In this document: piece by piece, positions 38,202 through 46,425 of the stretch
Layout: each line of letters starts with the position of its first letter
How positions within the stretch are numbered: position 1 is the first letter of the stretch
NCBI RefSeq assembly: GCF_003815775.1
Contig: NZ_CP033926.1
Coordinates: 3,348,001-3,412,000 of the forward strand
DNA: 64,000 nt
Reading direction: 5' to 3'
DNA from: Chryseobacterium joostei
GTDB lineage: Bacteria > Bacteroidota > Bacteroidia > Flavobacteriales > Weeksellaceae
The notes under the pieces: model-generated
The model's database searches: none
What the model saw: only the letters and a program-made list of their open reading frames with translations
Told to the model about the DNA's origin: nothing
Program-made: the position numbers and the translations under genes

Positions 38202-39893
38202 ATGACAAATTCTAGAGCAAGAGAAACTACAGAGGCTATTGAAAGGTTATACATCTCTATGAGACATTTATTTTATAGAGGGTTTTTCAAGCCAGGAGGG
38301 GTTTCAGGAGAAAGTATCAGAAGTTTGTTAAAGACGATCAATCCGGAAATTTATGGTACCATGAATATTCCAAACAAATTGGAACTGGACGGGTTGATGT
38401 ATGTTTTAGACAGACTTCCTGAGGGGATTGAAGAATGTGCTTTTATTCATCTTACATCAGATGAAGGGTTTGATAAAGGAAGTTTCGAACCTATTGTTCC
38501 AAAGAAAAGAAGAAGAAACTGCTATAGAATAGACGAACACCAGATGAATATTGAGGTTCTTTTGGGCCGTTCCGAAATTTATGACATTCTTACCCACCTT
38601 ACATTCCTATTTATAGAAGCGGATAAAATCCGTAATCTGGCTTTCATCCAAGATGAAAACTGGAAACCAATCCGTGCCTTTAAAATTATTGAAGAGGTAG
38701 TGAAAGGTGAGAAGAAATTCAGCAGAAAAGAAAAAGAAGTGGCACTTATTCATCTTTCTTCTTTAATAGGAAGATCCTTTGATGAAACGTTAAGAGCTTA
38801 CAATACTTTTGGTGATGATGATAATCCTGACCGTTTATTCAAAATTATCTACAACCTGGGAAAGGTAAGTCTTGAAGATGCAAAAGGCGCAAGAGAAAGA
38901 GAAATTCATTTCAGTGCTATATTAAAAGAAAGAGTAGGACATCACTATTTTGGTGAGAAATGGGCAAACAAAGTGAAAGAGGTTTTATTTGAAAATAATC
39001 TTCATATGCGTCCATTACATATTATTTCTGCCAATATGCACTCAGTGAAAAATGTGCTGTATGCGAATGAAGCTCTTAAAAAGAAGCATCATAATGAGGT
39101 AGACTATAAGCTGTATGAAGAAATTTCAAATAAAAAAGAACTTCGCGACAAGGTATTAAAGTATGCCTTGGACGAGGGAATGATTCATATTGCTGATAAA
39201 AGCGGAAGTAATATTGATGTTCAGATCATCGATCTTAGTAAGACTGATCTGAAAAATACTCCATTTGCTGACTGCAAGTTCTCAGGAGATGATGTAGTGA
39301 TGGTTTTCGACTACGCATTCGGAGAGCAGGCTTTCGAGGTAATGGATGAGTTACTGAAGCCTTTTGAGCAGAAAGGAGAAATATACATGATGCACGTGAA
39401 GTCTGTTTCCATTATGGGGAAAGCAGGAATTCTTACCGGTGCAAAAGGAGATATTATGATCCCTACTTCTCATATTTTTGAAGGAACTGCAGATAACTAT
39501 CCTTTTGAGAACGCATTAAAGCTTGATGATTTCAATGACGACGAACTAAAGGCTTTTGAAGGTCCGATGATCACTGTTTTAGGAACATCACTTCAGAATA
39601 AGGATATTCTTTCTTACTTTATGAACACTTCATGGAAAGCCATTGGTCTTGAAATGGAAGGCGCACATTACCAAAAAGCCATTCAGGTAGCATCCAAGAT
39701 CAGACATCACATTTCACCGGATCTGTTTGTTTGCTATGCATATTATGCTTCGGATAATCCTTTGGAAACAGGAAGTACATTGTCTTCAGGAGGATTAGGC
39801 CTTACAGGAGTGAAGCCAACATACCTGATCACATTGAGAATTCTTGAAAAGATCCTAAGAAGTTCGAAAAAAGAAGCTTCTTCTAAAAAATAA
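38202..39893 (+). CDS. Large conserved protein with a nucleoside-phosphorylase-like C-terminal region
   Basis: A 563-residue cytoplasmic protein. I believe it belongs to an uncharacterised Bacteroidota family (possibly DUF6909, not verifiable here). The N-terminal 300 residues are helical and charged. The C-terminal part resembles the PNP/UDP phosphorylase superfamily: GKAGILTGAKGDIMIP, then GLEMEGAHYQKA (compare the ME-E ribose-binding motif) and YYASDNPLETGSTL (compare the catalytic SD-PL motif of AMP nucleosidase). I infer a nucleosidase or phosphorylase activity or a nucleotide sensor. The start at 38202 follows a -7 element. A terminator follows. Confidence 0.7.
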   Translation: MTNSRARETTEAIERLYISMRHLFYRGFFKPGGVSGESIRSLLKTINPEIYGTMNIPNKLELDGLMYVLDRLPEGIEECAFIHLTSDEGFDKGSFEPIVPKKRRRNCYRIDEHQMNIEVLLGRSEIYDILTHLTFLFIEADKIRNLAFIQDENWKPIRAFKIIEEVVKGEKKFSRKEKEVALIHLSSLIGRSFDETLRAYNTFGDDDNPDRLFKIIYNLGKVSLEDAKGAREREIHFSAILKERVGHHYFGEKWANKVKEVLFENNLHMRPLHIISANMHSVKNVLYANEALKKKHHNEVDYKLYEEISNKKELRDKVLKYALDEGMIHIADKSGSNIDVQIIDLSKTDLKNTPFADCKFSGDDVVMVFDYAFGEQAFEVMDELLKPFEQKGEIYMMHVKSVSIMGKAGILTGAKGDIMIPTSHIFEGTADNYPFENALKLDDFNDDELKAFEGPMITVLGTSLQNKDILSYFMNTSWKAIGLEMEGAHYQKAIQVASKIRHHISPDLFVCYAYYASDNPLETGSTLSSGGLGLTGVKPTYLITLRILEKILRSSKKEASSKK

Positions 39894-39919
39894 TTGTAGT
39901 TTTAAAATTACAAGATTAG

Positions 39920-39949
39920 CCTCAGGTGTATTTGCATCTGAGGTTTTTT
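39920..39949 (+). terminator. Terminator of the phosphorylase-like gene
   Basis: CCTCAG pairs with CTGAGG across a 12-base loop with further CA/TG pairing, followed by six T. Confidence 0.82.
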
Positions 39950-40036
39950 GTGTGTAAGAAATTTACTCTATTGATCATCAAAAATCTCCTTTAACATTTG
40001 AAATAAAAATCAATCTAAAACCATATTCAACAGAAT

Positions 40037-40068
40037 AAAACCTCCGGATAACTCCTGTTTGAGGTTTT
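40037..40068 (+). other. Hairpin upstream of the M1 peptidase gene
   Basis: AAAACCTC pairs with GAGGTTTT across a 16-base loop and is followed by TTATTT. It sits 40 bases before the peptidase ATG. It looks terminator-like and could be a second terminator for the preceding gene or part of a leader. A weak -7-like TACCTTTA lies at about 40081-40088. Confidence 0.4.
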
Positions 40069-40107
40069 TATTTAAAATAACTACCTTTAGAAAAAATAAA
40101 ATTTTAA

Positions 40108-41946
40108 ATGAGAAAATCGGCTGCAATCATTTTTGCGTTTATCATTTCACAATTTCATGCTCAGCAAGGATCTTATTATCAGCAGGCTGCGAAATACAAG
40201 ATGGATATTGATGTTAACGCTGAAAAATTTACCTATCAGGGAAAACAAACCTTAGAATACACCAACAATTCTCCGGATGAGCTGAATGTGGTTTATTTCC
40301 ACTTGTATTGGAATGCTTTCAAGCGTAATTCGATGATGGATCAAAGGGTGGCTTCCCAAGGAAAAAATGGTGACTCAAGATTGCAAAAAGACGGGATCTC
40401 AAGATTGTCTTCTATTCCAAAAGATCAGGAGGGCGCTCAAAATATTCACTGGATCAAGCAAAATGGCAAGGATCTGAAGTTTGAAGTTCAGGAAACCATA
40501 ATGAAGGTGTATCTGGCAGAGCCTATCAAGCCAAATTCTACAACAACTTTTACAATGGATTGGGATGCGGTAATTCCTGAGCAGATTAGAAGAAGCGGAA
40601 GAAATAACAGAGAAGGTGTAGATATGACCATGACGCAATGGTACCCAAAAATTGCTGAATATGATTATGATGGCTGGGCAACATTCGATTACATGGGAAG
40701 AGAATTCCATGCACCGTTTTCAGATTTTGATGTCAATATTAAGATCAATAAAGATTATGTAGTAGGAGCAGGAGGGATTCTTGAAAATCCAGCTGATGTA
40801 AAAGGATATGACGCTAACGCAAAAATAAAGGCAGAGAAAGATAAAAAAGTAACCTGGAAATGGACAGCTAAGAATATTCTTGACTTTGCATGGAGTGCAG
40901 ACAGGGACTATTCTGTAGAAAGCTTTAACGTTCCGGATGGACCGAAAGTATATTTAGTATATCAGAAAAATGATAAGACTAAAGTTTGGAGCGAGGCACC
41001 CTCTTATATCACAAAGTATTTCCAGATCATGAATTCTCATTTCGGAAAATATGTGTATCCTACCTATGCATTTATTCAAGGAGGTGATGGAGGAATGGAG
41101 TATGGAATGTGTACGATGATTCTTGGAGAGGCTAAAAATATTAAAGATTTAATGGGGCTTATGGCTCATGAAGGAGCACACTCATGGTATCAGCAGATGC
41201 TTGCCACCAATGAATCTGTACGTCCATGGATGGATGAGGGTTTTACAAGCTACGCAGAGGGGTATACAATGCACCAGCTATTTCCTGAAGAACTTCCAAA
41301 TCCTTTTGCTAAAACCATAGAAGCCTACAGAAACTTCATTAAAAAAGGAATTGAAGAACCTGCAGTTTGGTTAGGAGACCACCATGATAACGGAACGGCT
41401 TATACTTATTCTACTTATGTGAAAGGAGAGTTGTATCTGGTACAGTTAGGATACATTATGGGGGAGCAAAACCTTGCAGAAACCCTAAAGCAATATTATG
41501 ATCAATGGAGCATGAAGCATCCTTCAGATAGAGATTTTCTTCATATTGCCCAAAAAGTTTCCGGGATGGATCTGAAGTGGTTCCACAATTACTGGATCAA
41601 TACTACCAAGACAATAGATTATGGAATTAAGGATGTAAAGTACGATGAAAAATCTACTACAATTACCCTTGTGAATAATGGTCAGGTTCCAATGCCAATT
41701 GATTTCAGTGTAATGACAACAGACAAAAAGATTGTTACGTATCAGATTCCATTGAACATGACGCATACGTGGAAAGAAAAGGATATTTATGGTGATTTTA
41801 AAACAATGCCTTATTGGCCTTGGACACAGAAAGAATATACCATCACTGTTCCTTATACAAAATCTCAATTATCCGTTTTGGGAATTGATTTCAGCCAAAG
41901 AATTGCAGATGTAAACATGGCGGATAATTTTGTAGAAGTAAAATAA
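40108..41946 (+). CDS. Exported M1-family zinc metallopeptidase
   Basis: A 612-residue gluzincin aminopeptidase with a signal peptide (about 1-18, ending HAQQ). The zinc site is HEGAH at 354-358 with the third ligand Glu 377 in DEGFTSYAE, which is the exact HEXXH-18-E spacing. The exopeptidase motif region GGMEYGMC lies at about 330-337. It is probably periplasmic or outer-membrane associated and trims peptides. It is transcribed alone and has a strong terminator. Confidence 0.93.
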   Translation: MRKSAAIIFAFIISQFHAQQGSYYQQAAKYKMDIDVNAEKFTYQGKQTLEYTNNSPDELNVVYFHLYWNAFKRNSMMDQRVASQGKNGDSRLQKDGISRLSSIPKDQEGAQNIHWIKQNGKDLKFEVQETIMKVYLAEPIKPNSTTTFTMDWDAVIPEQIRRSGRNNREGVDMTMTQWYPKIAEYDYDGWATFDYMGREFHAPFSDFDVNIKINKDYVVGAGGILENPADVKGYDANAKIKAEKDKKVTWKWTAKNILDFAWSADRDYSVESFNVPDGPKVYLVYQKNDKTKVWSEAPSYITKYFQIMNSHFGKYVYPTYAFIQGGDGGMEYGMCTMILGEAKNIKDLMGLMAHEGAHSWYQQMLATNESVRPWMDEGFTSYAEGYTMHQLFPEELPNPFAKTIEAYRNFIKKGIEEPAVWLGDHHDNGTAYTYSTYVKGELYLVQLGYIMGEQNLAETLKQYYDQWSMKHPSDRDFLHIAQKVSGMDLKWFHNYWINTTKTIDYGIKDVKYDEKSTTITLVNNGQVPMPIDFSVMTTDKKIVTYQIPLNMTHTWKEKDIYGDFKTMPYWPWTQKEYTITVPYTKSQLSVLGIDFSQRIADVNMADNFVEVK

Positions 41947-41964
41947 AAAGATAAACATATAGAT

Positions 41965-42000
41965 AAAAGGAGTATTTGCAAATACTCCTTTTATTTTTTT
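41965..42000 (+). terminator. Terminator of the M1 peptidase gene
   Basis: A perfect 28-base palindrome with 14-base arms (AAAAGGAGTATTTG and its complement) followed by TATTTTTTT. Confidence 0.93.
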
Positions 42001-42001
42001 A

Positions 42002-42009
42002 TAAATTTG
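42002..42009 (+). promoter_or_regulatory. -7 element of coaX
   Basis: TAAATTTG, 40 bases before the coaX ATG. A TTTG at 41975-41978 inside the terminator stem lies 23 bases upstream and could act as -33. Confidence 0.55.
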
Positions 42010-42049
42010 AAGCTCAAATTTTTTCAAATCATAGCCTGTTAAAATATAA

Positions 42050-42808
42050 ATGAATTCAATTGTAATAAATGTAGGGAACAGCAATATCAGATTCGGCCTT
42101 TTTAATGGTGATAATTGTGATATTTCCTGGGTGATCAATACGAAACCTTACAGAACAGCGGATGAGCTGTATGTACAAATGCTGATGCTTTATCAGACCT
42201 ATAAAATTGATCCAAAGGAAATAAATAAAGTGATCATAGGATCGGTAGTTCCTCAGCTTACCAAAGTGATGAGTTCAGGGATCAAAAAGATTCACGGAGT
42301 TAATCCGGTTATTGTTGACAGAGGAACTCCATCAGGGGTACAGGCAAAATCAAAGCAGATGGGAACGGATATTTATGCCAATCTTGTTGCCGCTCACAAT
42401 TTGTACCCAGGCAGAAAAAAAATTGTTATCGACTTTGGAACGGCTCTTACAGCAAGCTGTGTAACGGAAACAGGAGAAACACTTGGAGTTATTATCGCTC
42501 CGGGAATTGTAACCTCCTTAAACTCTCTGATCAATCAAACAGCCCAGCTTCCAGATATAGAACTTAAAAAACCAAAAACTGTTTTAGGACTGGATACCGT
42601 AACTTGTATGCAGAGTGGAATGGTGTATGGATTTTTGGGAATGGTAGAGGGGTTTATTGATCGTATTAATGAAGAGGTAAATGACGACTGTTTCGTGGTT
42701 GCAACAGGAGGGGTCTCTCATGTTTATAAGCCTTTAACAGATAAAATCCATGTGATGGATAGGCTACATACCCTAAAAGGGCTTTATTTTCTTGGAAAAG
42801 ACCTATAA
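42050..42808 (+). CDS. coaX: Type III pantothenate kinase
   Basis: A 252-residue CoaX kinase for the first step of coenzyme A synthesis. It has the ASKHA fold with the N-terminal phosphate motif INVGNSNIRFGLF, the conserved GTDIYANLVAAH, and the second phosphate motif IDFGTALTASCV. The adenosine-site ATGGVSHVY is near the end. A GNAT acetyltransferase gene follows after 41 bases, probably in the same transcript. Confidence 0.95.
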   Translation: MNSIVINVGNSNIRFGLFNGDNCDISWVINTKPYRTADELYVQMLMLYQTYKIDPKEINKVIIGSVVPQLTKVMSSGIKKIHGVNPVIVDRGTPSGVQAKSKQMGTDIYANLVAAHNLYPGRKKIVIDFGTALTASCVTETGETLGVIIAPGIVTSLNSLINQTAQLPDIELKKPKTVLGLDTVTCMQSGMVYGFLGMVEGFIDRINEEVNDDCFVVATGGVSHVYKPLTDKIHVMDRLHTLKGLYFLGKDL

Positions 42809-42849
42809 ACTTAAATCAGGTCCGAACCTTAACTTTAACCTTGAGTAAT

Positions 42850-43386
42850 ATGAAAGAATTAAATGAGTTTCCGATCATAGAAACCGAAAGGCTCATTCTC
42901 TCACAGTTGGAAGAGGCGGATATTCCTTTTATCGTGGAGTATCTTCAGCACAGAATTTATTCAGATTTGACGTCTAATATTCCTTATCCTTATACGGAAG
43001 ATGATGCCAGGTTCTGGTTAAAGATGTCCAAGGACGCCTTTGAAAATAATAGTGGCTATACTTTTGGGATTCGTAATAAAGAAAATCAACTTATTGGGGC
43101 CATCGGATTGCATGACAGAGATGATGATAAAGCTGAATTGGGATATTGGATAGGAATGCCTTATTGGAATAAAGGATATGTCACCGAGGCAGCAAGAGCT
43201 ATTGTAGATTTTGGATTTAAGGAATTGAATTTCAATAAAATATTTGCTACTCACTTTCTTCATAATCCTGCTTCCGGAAAGATTATGGAAAAGATAGGAA
43301 TGGAGAGAGAAGCTATATTAAAACAGGAAATAAAGAAAGACGGAGAATATCTGGATCTTGCTCTGTATTCTATTTTCAAGGAATAA
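42850..43386 (+). CDS. GNAT-family N-acetyltransferase (RimJ/RimL type)
   Basis: A 178-residue acetyltransferase with the RimJ/RimL architecture: ETERLILSQLEEADI at the start, ELGYWIGMPYWNKGYVTEA (acetyl-CoA P-loop region), then HNPASGKIMEKIGM. These enzymes acetylate protein N-termini or small amines, and the substrate is unknown here. The ATG at 42850 is preferred over the in-frame TTG at 42841. It is co-transcribed with coaX and ends at a terminator. Confidence 0.88.
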   Translation: MKELNEFPIIETERLILSQLEEADIPFIVEYLQHRIYSDLTSNIPYPYTEDDARFWLKMSKDAFENNSGYTFGIRNKENQLIGAIGLHDRDDDKAELGYWIGMPYWNKGYVTEAARAIVDFGFKELNFNKIFATHFLHNPASGKIMEKIGMEREAILKQEIKKDGEYLDLALYSIFKE

Positions 43387-43403
43387 TTTCTTCTTAAAAA
43401 TAT

Positions 43404-43431
43404 AAAAACAGCCTTTAAGGCTGTTTTTTTT
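43404..43431. terminator. Convergent terminator after the GNAT gene
   Basis: Perfect arms AAAAACAGCCTT / AAGGCTGTTTTT around one T, with T runs on both strands. It also lies just beyond the stop of the small minus-strand peptide gene. Confidence 0.88.
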
Positions 43432-43433
43432 GT

Positions 43434-43613
43434 TTAGCATGGTTGGCATTCATGTCCGGGATTAGGGTATACCCATCCTCCACAGCAATCAGGAATAGGC
43501 TGTAGCAAACACCCGATCCTTGTTTTTCCTGTTTCAGGATCTTTATAAAGGCATTGGCCTACTCCCACACTTCCGTTAATTTTGGAAGCTTCTTTTCTCG
43601 TTAATTTTTTCAT
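43434..43613 (-). CDS. Small cysteine-rich 'bacteriocin-like' peptide
   Basis: A 59-residue peptide that most ORF cut-offs would miss. The N-terminus MKKLTRKEASKINGS resembles the L(S/T)R-x-ELK-x-INGG leaders of Bacteroidota bacteriocin-like and ribosomally made peptides, with Ser in place of the second Gly. The remaining 44 residues carry six cysteines (21, 35, 43, 44, 56, 59), Gly and Pro, and few charges, ending GHECQPC. A -7 element TAAATTTG lies 22 bases upstream and a terminator directly downstream, so it is a complete unit. No transporter or modifying enzyme adjoins. It could be exported or metal-binding, and its function is unknown. Confidence 0.68.
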   Translation of the reverse strand: MKKLTRKEASKINGSVGVGQCLYKDPETGKTRIGCLLQPIPDCCGGWVYPNPGHECQPC

Positions 43614-43635
43614 ATTGATTGAGTTTGGTTGTATT

Positions 43636-43643
43636 CAAATTTA
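43636..43643 (-). promoter_or_regulatory. -7 element of the cysteine-rich peptide gene
   Basis: TAAATTTG on the minus strand, 22 bases before the ATG at 43613. Confidence 0.58.
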
Positions 43644-43695
43644 GGTAATTATTTGATTACTTGCGTGTTGTTTGTTCAATATGTAGTGGCGAAAA

Positions 43696-44127
43696 TTATC
43701 TTTTACTTTTAAAAAAGGATTTAACAATGGCAGAACATTCGTTTTCCATAATGCCTGTAATAATTTCTGTTTTAGGATGTAGGGAAAGATGCTTATTGAT
43801 AAAGCCTCTCTGCTCATCTCTGGCACCAATAACCACCTTTGAGATCTGTGACCAGGAGAGTGCTCCGGAGCACATTACACAAGGCTCCATTGTTACGTAT
43901 AATGTACAGTCTTTTAAGTATTTGCCTCCAAGAAAGTTGGCTGCTGAAGTTATTGCCTGCATTTCAGCGTGAGCGGTAACATCATTTAATGTTTCAGTAA
44001 GGTTGTGTGCTCTTGCAATAATTCGGTTATTGGAAACCACAATACATCCGATAGGGACCTCATCTTTCTCCAAGGCTGTTTCTGCTTCCTGCAAAGCCAT
44101 TTTCATGTAATATTCGTCAGTAAACAT
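43696..44127 (-). CDS. tadA: tRNA-specific adenosine deaminase-like nucleoside deaminase
   Basis: A 143-residue cytidine/deoxycytidylate deaminase-fold enzyme. The zinc site is HAEMQAI (His and catalytic Glu) with PCVMCSGAL (two Cys). Length, and the sequence EVPIGCIVVSNNRIIARAHN, match TadA, which converts wobble A34 to inosine in tRNA-Arg. It lies 50 bases downstream of a TonB-C-like gene on the same strand. TadA is the best call, though guanine deaminases share the fold. Confidence 0.9.
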   Translation of the reverse strand: MFTDEYYMKMALQEAETALEKDEVPIGCIVVSNNRIIARAHNLTETLNDVTAHAEMQAITSAANFLGGKYLKDCTLYVTMEPCVMCSGALSWSQISKVVIGARDEQRGFINKHLSLHPKTEIITGIMENECSAIVKSFFKSKR

Positions 44128-44177
44128 TTTAATCGAAATTTAAATTGAAAAATAAAATAAAAAAGAATACTTCTTCA

Positions 44178-44804
44178 TTAATCTGAAATAGTTAACGTTA
44201 AGGGAATTCTGAAACGAAACCTTTCCGGGTCACCTTTAACAAGGGCAGGAGAAAACTTTTCAGTAATAGAATACAGTGCAATCTCTGCCTGTCTGTTGAA
44301 AGTGAAATTATCACCTTGAGCGTGAACATTGCTGATGCTTCCGTCCTTTTCTACAATAAAGACAACATCTGTTTTTACGGTTTTAGCATCAGAATTAACG
44401 CCATCCACGTAAAGCAGGTTGGCAACTTCCTGTCTCAGCGTATTCATTCCTCCAGGATAATCAGCAATCTTTTCTACATTGGCGGGTTTATCAGTAGGAT
44501 TTTGAGAGATTCCACCTATTGTTTTCAAGGTCTGAAGGTCTTCTATATTTCTTACTTTTAGCAAAGCCCCGATTAAAGCAGTGTTCTCAATACTATCCAT
44601 TTTTTTCATGAAAAAAAGAAAGTCCCCCTTGATTGCTTCTTTTTTGAAAGTATTGCTTTCTGCATCAAATTTTTTCTTGAACTCCTTATTCAGCATACCT
44701 CTGTGCTGGTTGTAGTAGTTTTTTACAAGCCGAAATTCTTCTTTCTGCTGTGATAAGCAAAATGAAGAAATAATACAGCAAATGCAAATGAATATAGTTC
44801 TCAA
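44178..44804 (-). CDS. Secreted protein with a TonB-C-like domain
   Basis: A 208-residue exported protein: signal peptide (about 1-19), helical middle, and a C-terminal domain (about 115-206) resembling TonB-C. It contains VVFIVEKDGSISNVHAQGD, followed by a long helix and FSPALVKGDPERFRFRIPL. Unlike TonB it lacks a Pro-rich linker, so an energy-transducing role is doubtful. The start appears to be a TTG at 44804. No ATG precedes the signal sequence. It lies 55 bases after the WYL regulator gene stop and may be read from that promoter. Confidence 0.72.
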   Translation of the reverse strand: MRTIFICICCIISSFCLSQQKEEFRLVKNYYNQHRGMLNKEFKKKFDAESNTFKKEAIKGDFLFFMKKMDSIENTALIGALLKVRNIEDLQTLKTIGGISQNPTDKPANVEKIADYPGGMNTLRQEVANLLYVDGVNSDAKTVKTDVVFIVEKDGSISNVHAQGDNFTFNRQAEIALYSITEKFSPALVKGDPERFRFRIPLTLTISD

Positions 44805-44859
44805 TAAGGATATATTTATGTAAATATAATCAAAAAATATGAGAATTATTTATGATCTG

Positions 44860-45780
44860 TTAGCTCTCAAGATATCGGTTTAATGATTCCTGAAGATGGT
44901 TGCGAATGTCATCAACTAAACATTTAGGTTCTAGAACCGTTACCTCTTTCCCATAAGAAAGAATTTCCTGCATAAAGTCATAGGTAGGGTGAAGAAAGAA
45001 CTCAAAATAGATTTCTTCCGGAGTTTCCTTGGTTTCTTTTTGTGATTGGTGAAGCGGAAAACTTCTGATATATTCTCCCTGATGACGGCTGCATTTTAAT
45101 ATAATATTCTGAGGCTTTTGTTCTGCCAGATTCATCACTCCGAAAGCATTTTTAAAATGCTCCTTGAAATTATATTTGTATTTTTCTCTGAATTGGTTCT
45201 TTGCTACATCCAGATAATTGATTCTGTCCAGTCCAAATGACTTTAGAATTTTGTCCTTGGTATCAATGGCGATGAGGTACCATCTGTCTTTAGATTCTTT
45301 TAAAGCCAGAGGGTGTACCTTTCTGGAAGTCATTAGTTTGTTTTTGTAATTGTAGTGTTCAAAAGATACTACTCTTTTATTACGAATAGCGAAGAACAGA
45401 TCGTAAAAATGCTCTACACCGGTTGGTTTTCTACTTTCAAAGAAAATAAAGTCGGAAAAGTTGGGATGAAGATTCAGGGCATTGCTTACCTGAAAAGATT
45501 CCAATAGCTTTTGGTTGTATTCATCCACTTCCATGATAGGGCGGCTCTCAATATAATAACGGTTGTCACCCTTTTTTTTGTTGTGAATAGAAAGGTTAAA
45601 AAGATCCGAAATTTCACGAATATCCCTCTGCAAGGTACGAATAGAGTAGCTCTTGATTCCAGCATCCTGGAATTCGAAGGAGTTTAAAAGATAGTCCTCC
45701 AGCTGAGAATAAGTAGCCGGAGAACTTTCTAGTCTTTTAATAATTAAGGCATATCGTGTCAGATAAAAATCTTTCTTCAT
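44860..45780 (-). CDS. HTH-WYL-WCX transcriptional regulator
   Basis: A 306-residue regulator with an N-terminal winged HTH (about 5-75, recognition region SYSIRTLQRDIREI), a WYL domain with the name motif WYL at 167-169 (KDRWYLIAI), and a C-terminal WCX dimerisation extension (about 220-305). Relatives include DriD and PafBC, which activate DNA-damage genes, and CapW/BrxR, which repress phage-defence operons. Several are thought to sense nucleic-acid ligands. A copy of the inverted-repeat box lies at its own promoter (45865-45904), and four more lie upstream of nearby genes. I infer that it controls this local regulon and itself. Confidence 0.9.
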   Translation of the reverse strand: MKKDFYLTRYALIIKRLESSPATYSQLEDYLLNSFEFQDAGIKSYSIRTLQRDIREISDLFNLSIHNKKKGDNRYYIESRPIMEVDEYNQKLLESFQVSNALNLHPNFSDFIFFESRKPTGVEHFYDLFFAIRNKRVVSFEHYNYKNKLMTSRKVHPLALKESKDRWYLIAIDTKDKILKSFGLDRINYLDVAKNQFREKYKYNFKEHFKNAFGVMNLAEQKPQNIILKCSRHQGEYIRSFPLHQSQKETKETPEEIYFEFFLHPTYDFMQEILSYGKEVTVLEPKCLVDDIRNHLQESLNRYLES

Positions 45781-45864
45781 TCGGATATATTTATGTTTAC
45801 AGTGTTACTTACAGTTATTAATAGGGTATGAAACACAGGTGTTTCATGGTAAAGTTTTGTAAGA

Positions 45865-45904
45865 CAAATATATGCTCTTAATGCGACAAAACTTGTCGTG
45901 TTTT
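45865..45904 (-). promoter_or_regulatory. WYL-box A and -7 element, promoter of the WYL regulator
   Basis: In gene sense an inverted repeat CGACA-N5-TGTCG followed by C (box 45883-45904 with its A/T flank) is 10 bases upstream of the -7 element TATATTTG (45865-45872). The ATG lies 84 bases further. Both half-sites are intact. This suggests autoregulation. Confidence 0.75.
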
Positions 45905-45966
45905 ATTTTTTTGAAGAAACAATATTGAAAATTAATATCATTATATCTTCCATAATCTGACATATT

Positions 45967-46128
45967 TTATAGTTCTTCTTCGTCTTCCCATTCCTCAGCA
46001 TAGCCATGTTTTGTTGAAGTAAAAAGGACTTCTCCTTTTTCAGCATCTACAATAACAAATTGAAGAATGGGCTCCGGGTATCCTTCAATCTTATTTTTCT
46101 CTTGAAGCAAGAAACTCAAAAGATTCAT
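45967..46128 (-). CDS. Small protein with an acidic C-terminus
   Basis: A 53-residue protein starting at the ATG at 46128 (MNLLSFLLQEKNKIEG). The frame extends to 46161 without better support. The central part (EPILQFVIVDAEKGEVLFTST) looks like a small beta sheet, and the end is strongly acidic (EEWEDEEEL). No family is recognised. It lies between the WYL regulator and another small acidic protein, inside the box-controlled cluster, but has no box of its own. It might be read through from 46723. Confidence 0.5.
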   Translation of the reverse strand: MNLLSFLLQEKNKIEGYPEPILQFVIVDAEKGEVLFTSTKHGYAEEWEDEEEL

Positions 46129-46161
46129 TGTTATATAAAAGTGAACCTCCAATTTCCTCAA

Positions 46162-46425
46162 ATTCTTTTTGAAACTTTTCTCGTAATTTTAAAGAATATT
46201 GGATGGCTTCAAGGTATTATAGCCTTGTTTTTGGGGTGGTTGTAGGCTGTTCTGCTTTTGGGTGGGTTTTATTAGTGTTTTTATGATTATTTTAAACACA
46301 GCTCTGGCTGTTCAGCATCTTGTGATGGTGATTCAAAGGATTCGAGAATAATAGTAATGAGACTGTTGGTGTGTAGTATAGAATGACTGAACAGCAGCAG
46401 AACGTGTTGTGTTTAAAAGTATATA
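46162..46425. other. Gene-free stretch containing a long inverted repeat
   Basis: About 260 bases between two small acidic genes with no credible frame. G/T-rich sequence (about 46225-46270) precedes the inverted repeat at 46291-46417. Confidence 0.4.
46291..46417. repeat. Long imperfect inverted repeat
   Basis: Outer arms TTTAAACACA (46291-46300) and its exact complement (46408-46417), and inner arms GCTGTTCAG (46307-46315) and its exact complement (46387-46395), enclose a 71-base loop with a small CATC-TTGT-GATG hairpin. It could be a structured RNA element between the two small genes or the remains of a small mobile element. Confidence 0.5.

Noticed and set aside
44178..44804. Calling the TonB-C-like protein a TonB energy transducer
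   Set aside because: It has a signal peptide instead of an N-terminal membrane anchor plus Pro-rich linker, and no ExbB/ExbD genes adjoin.
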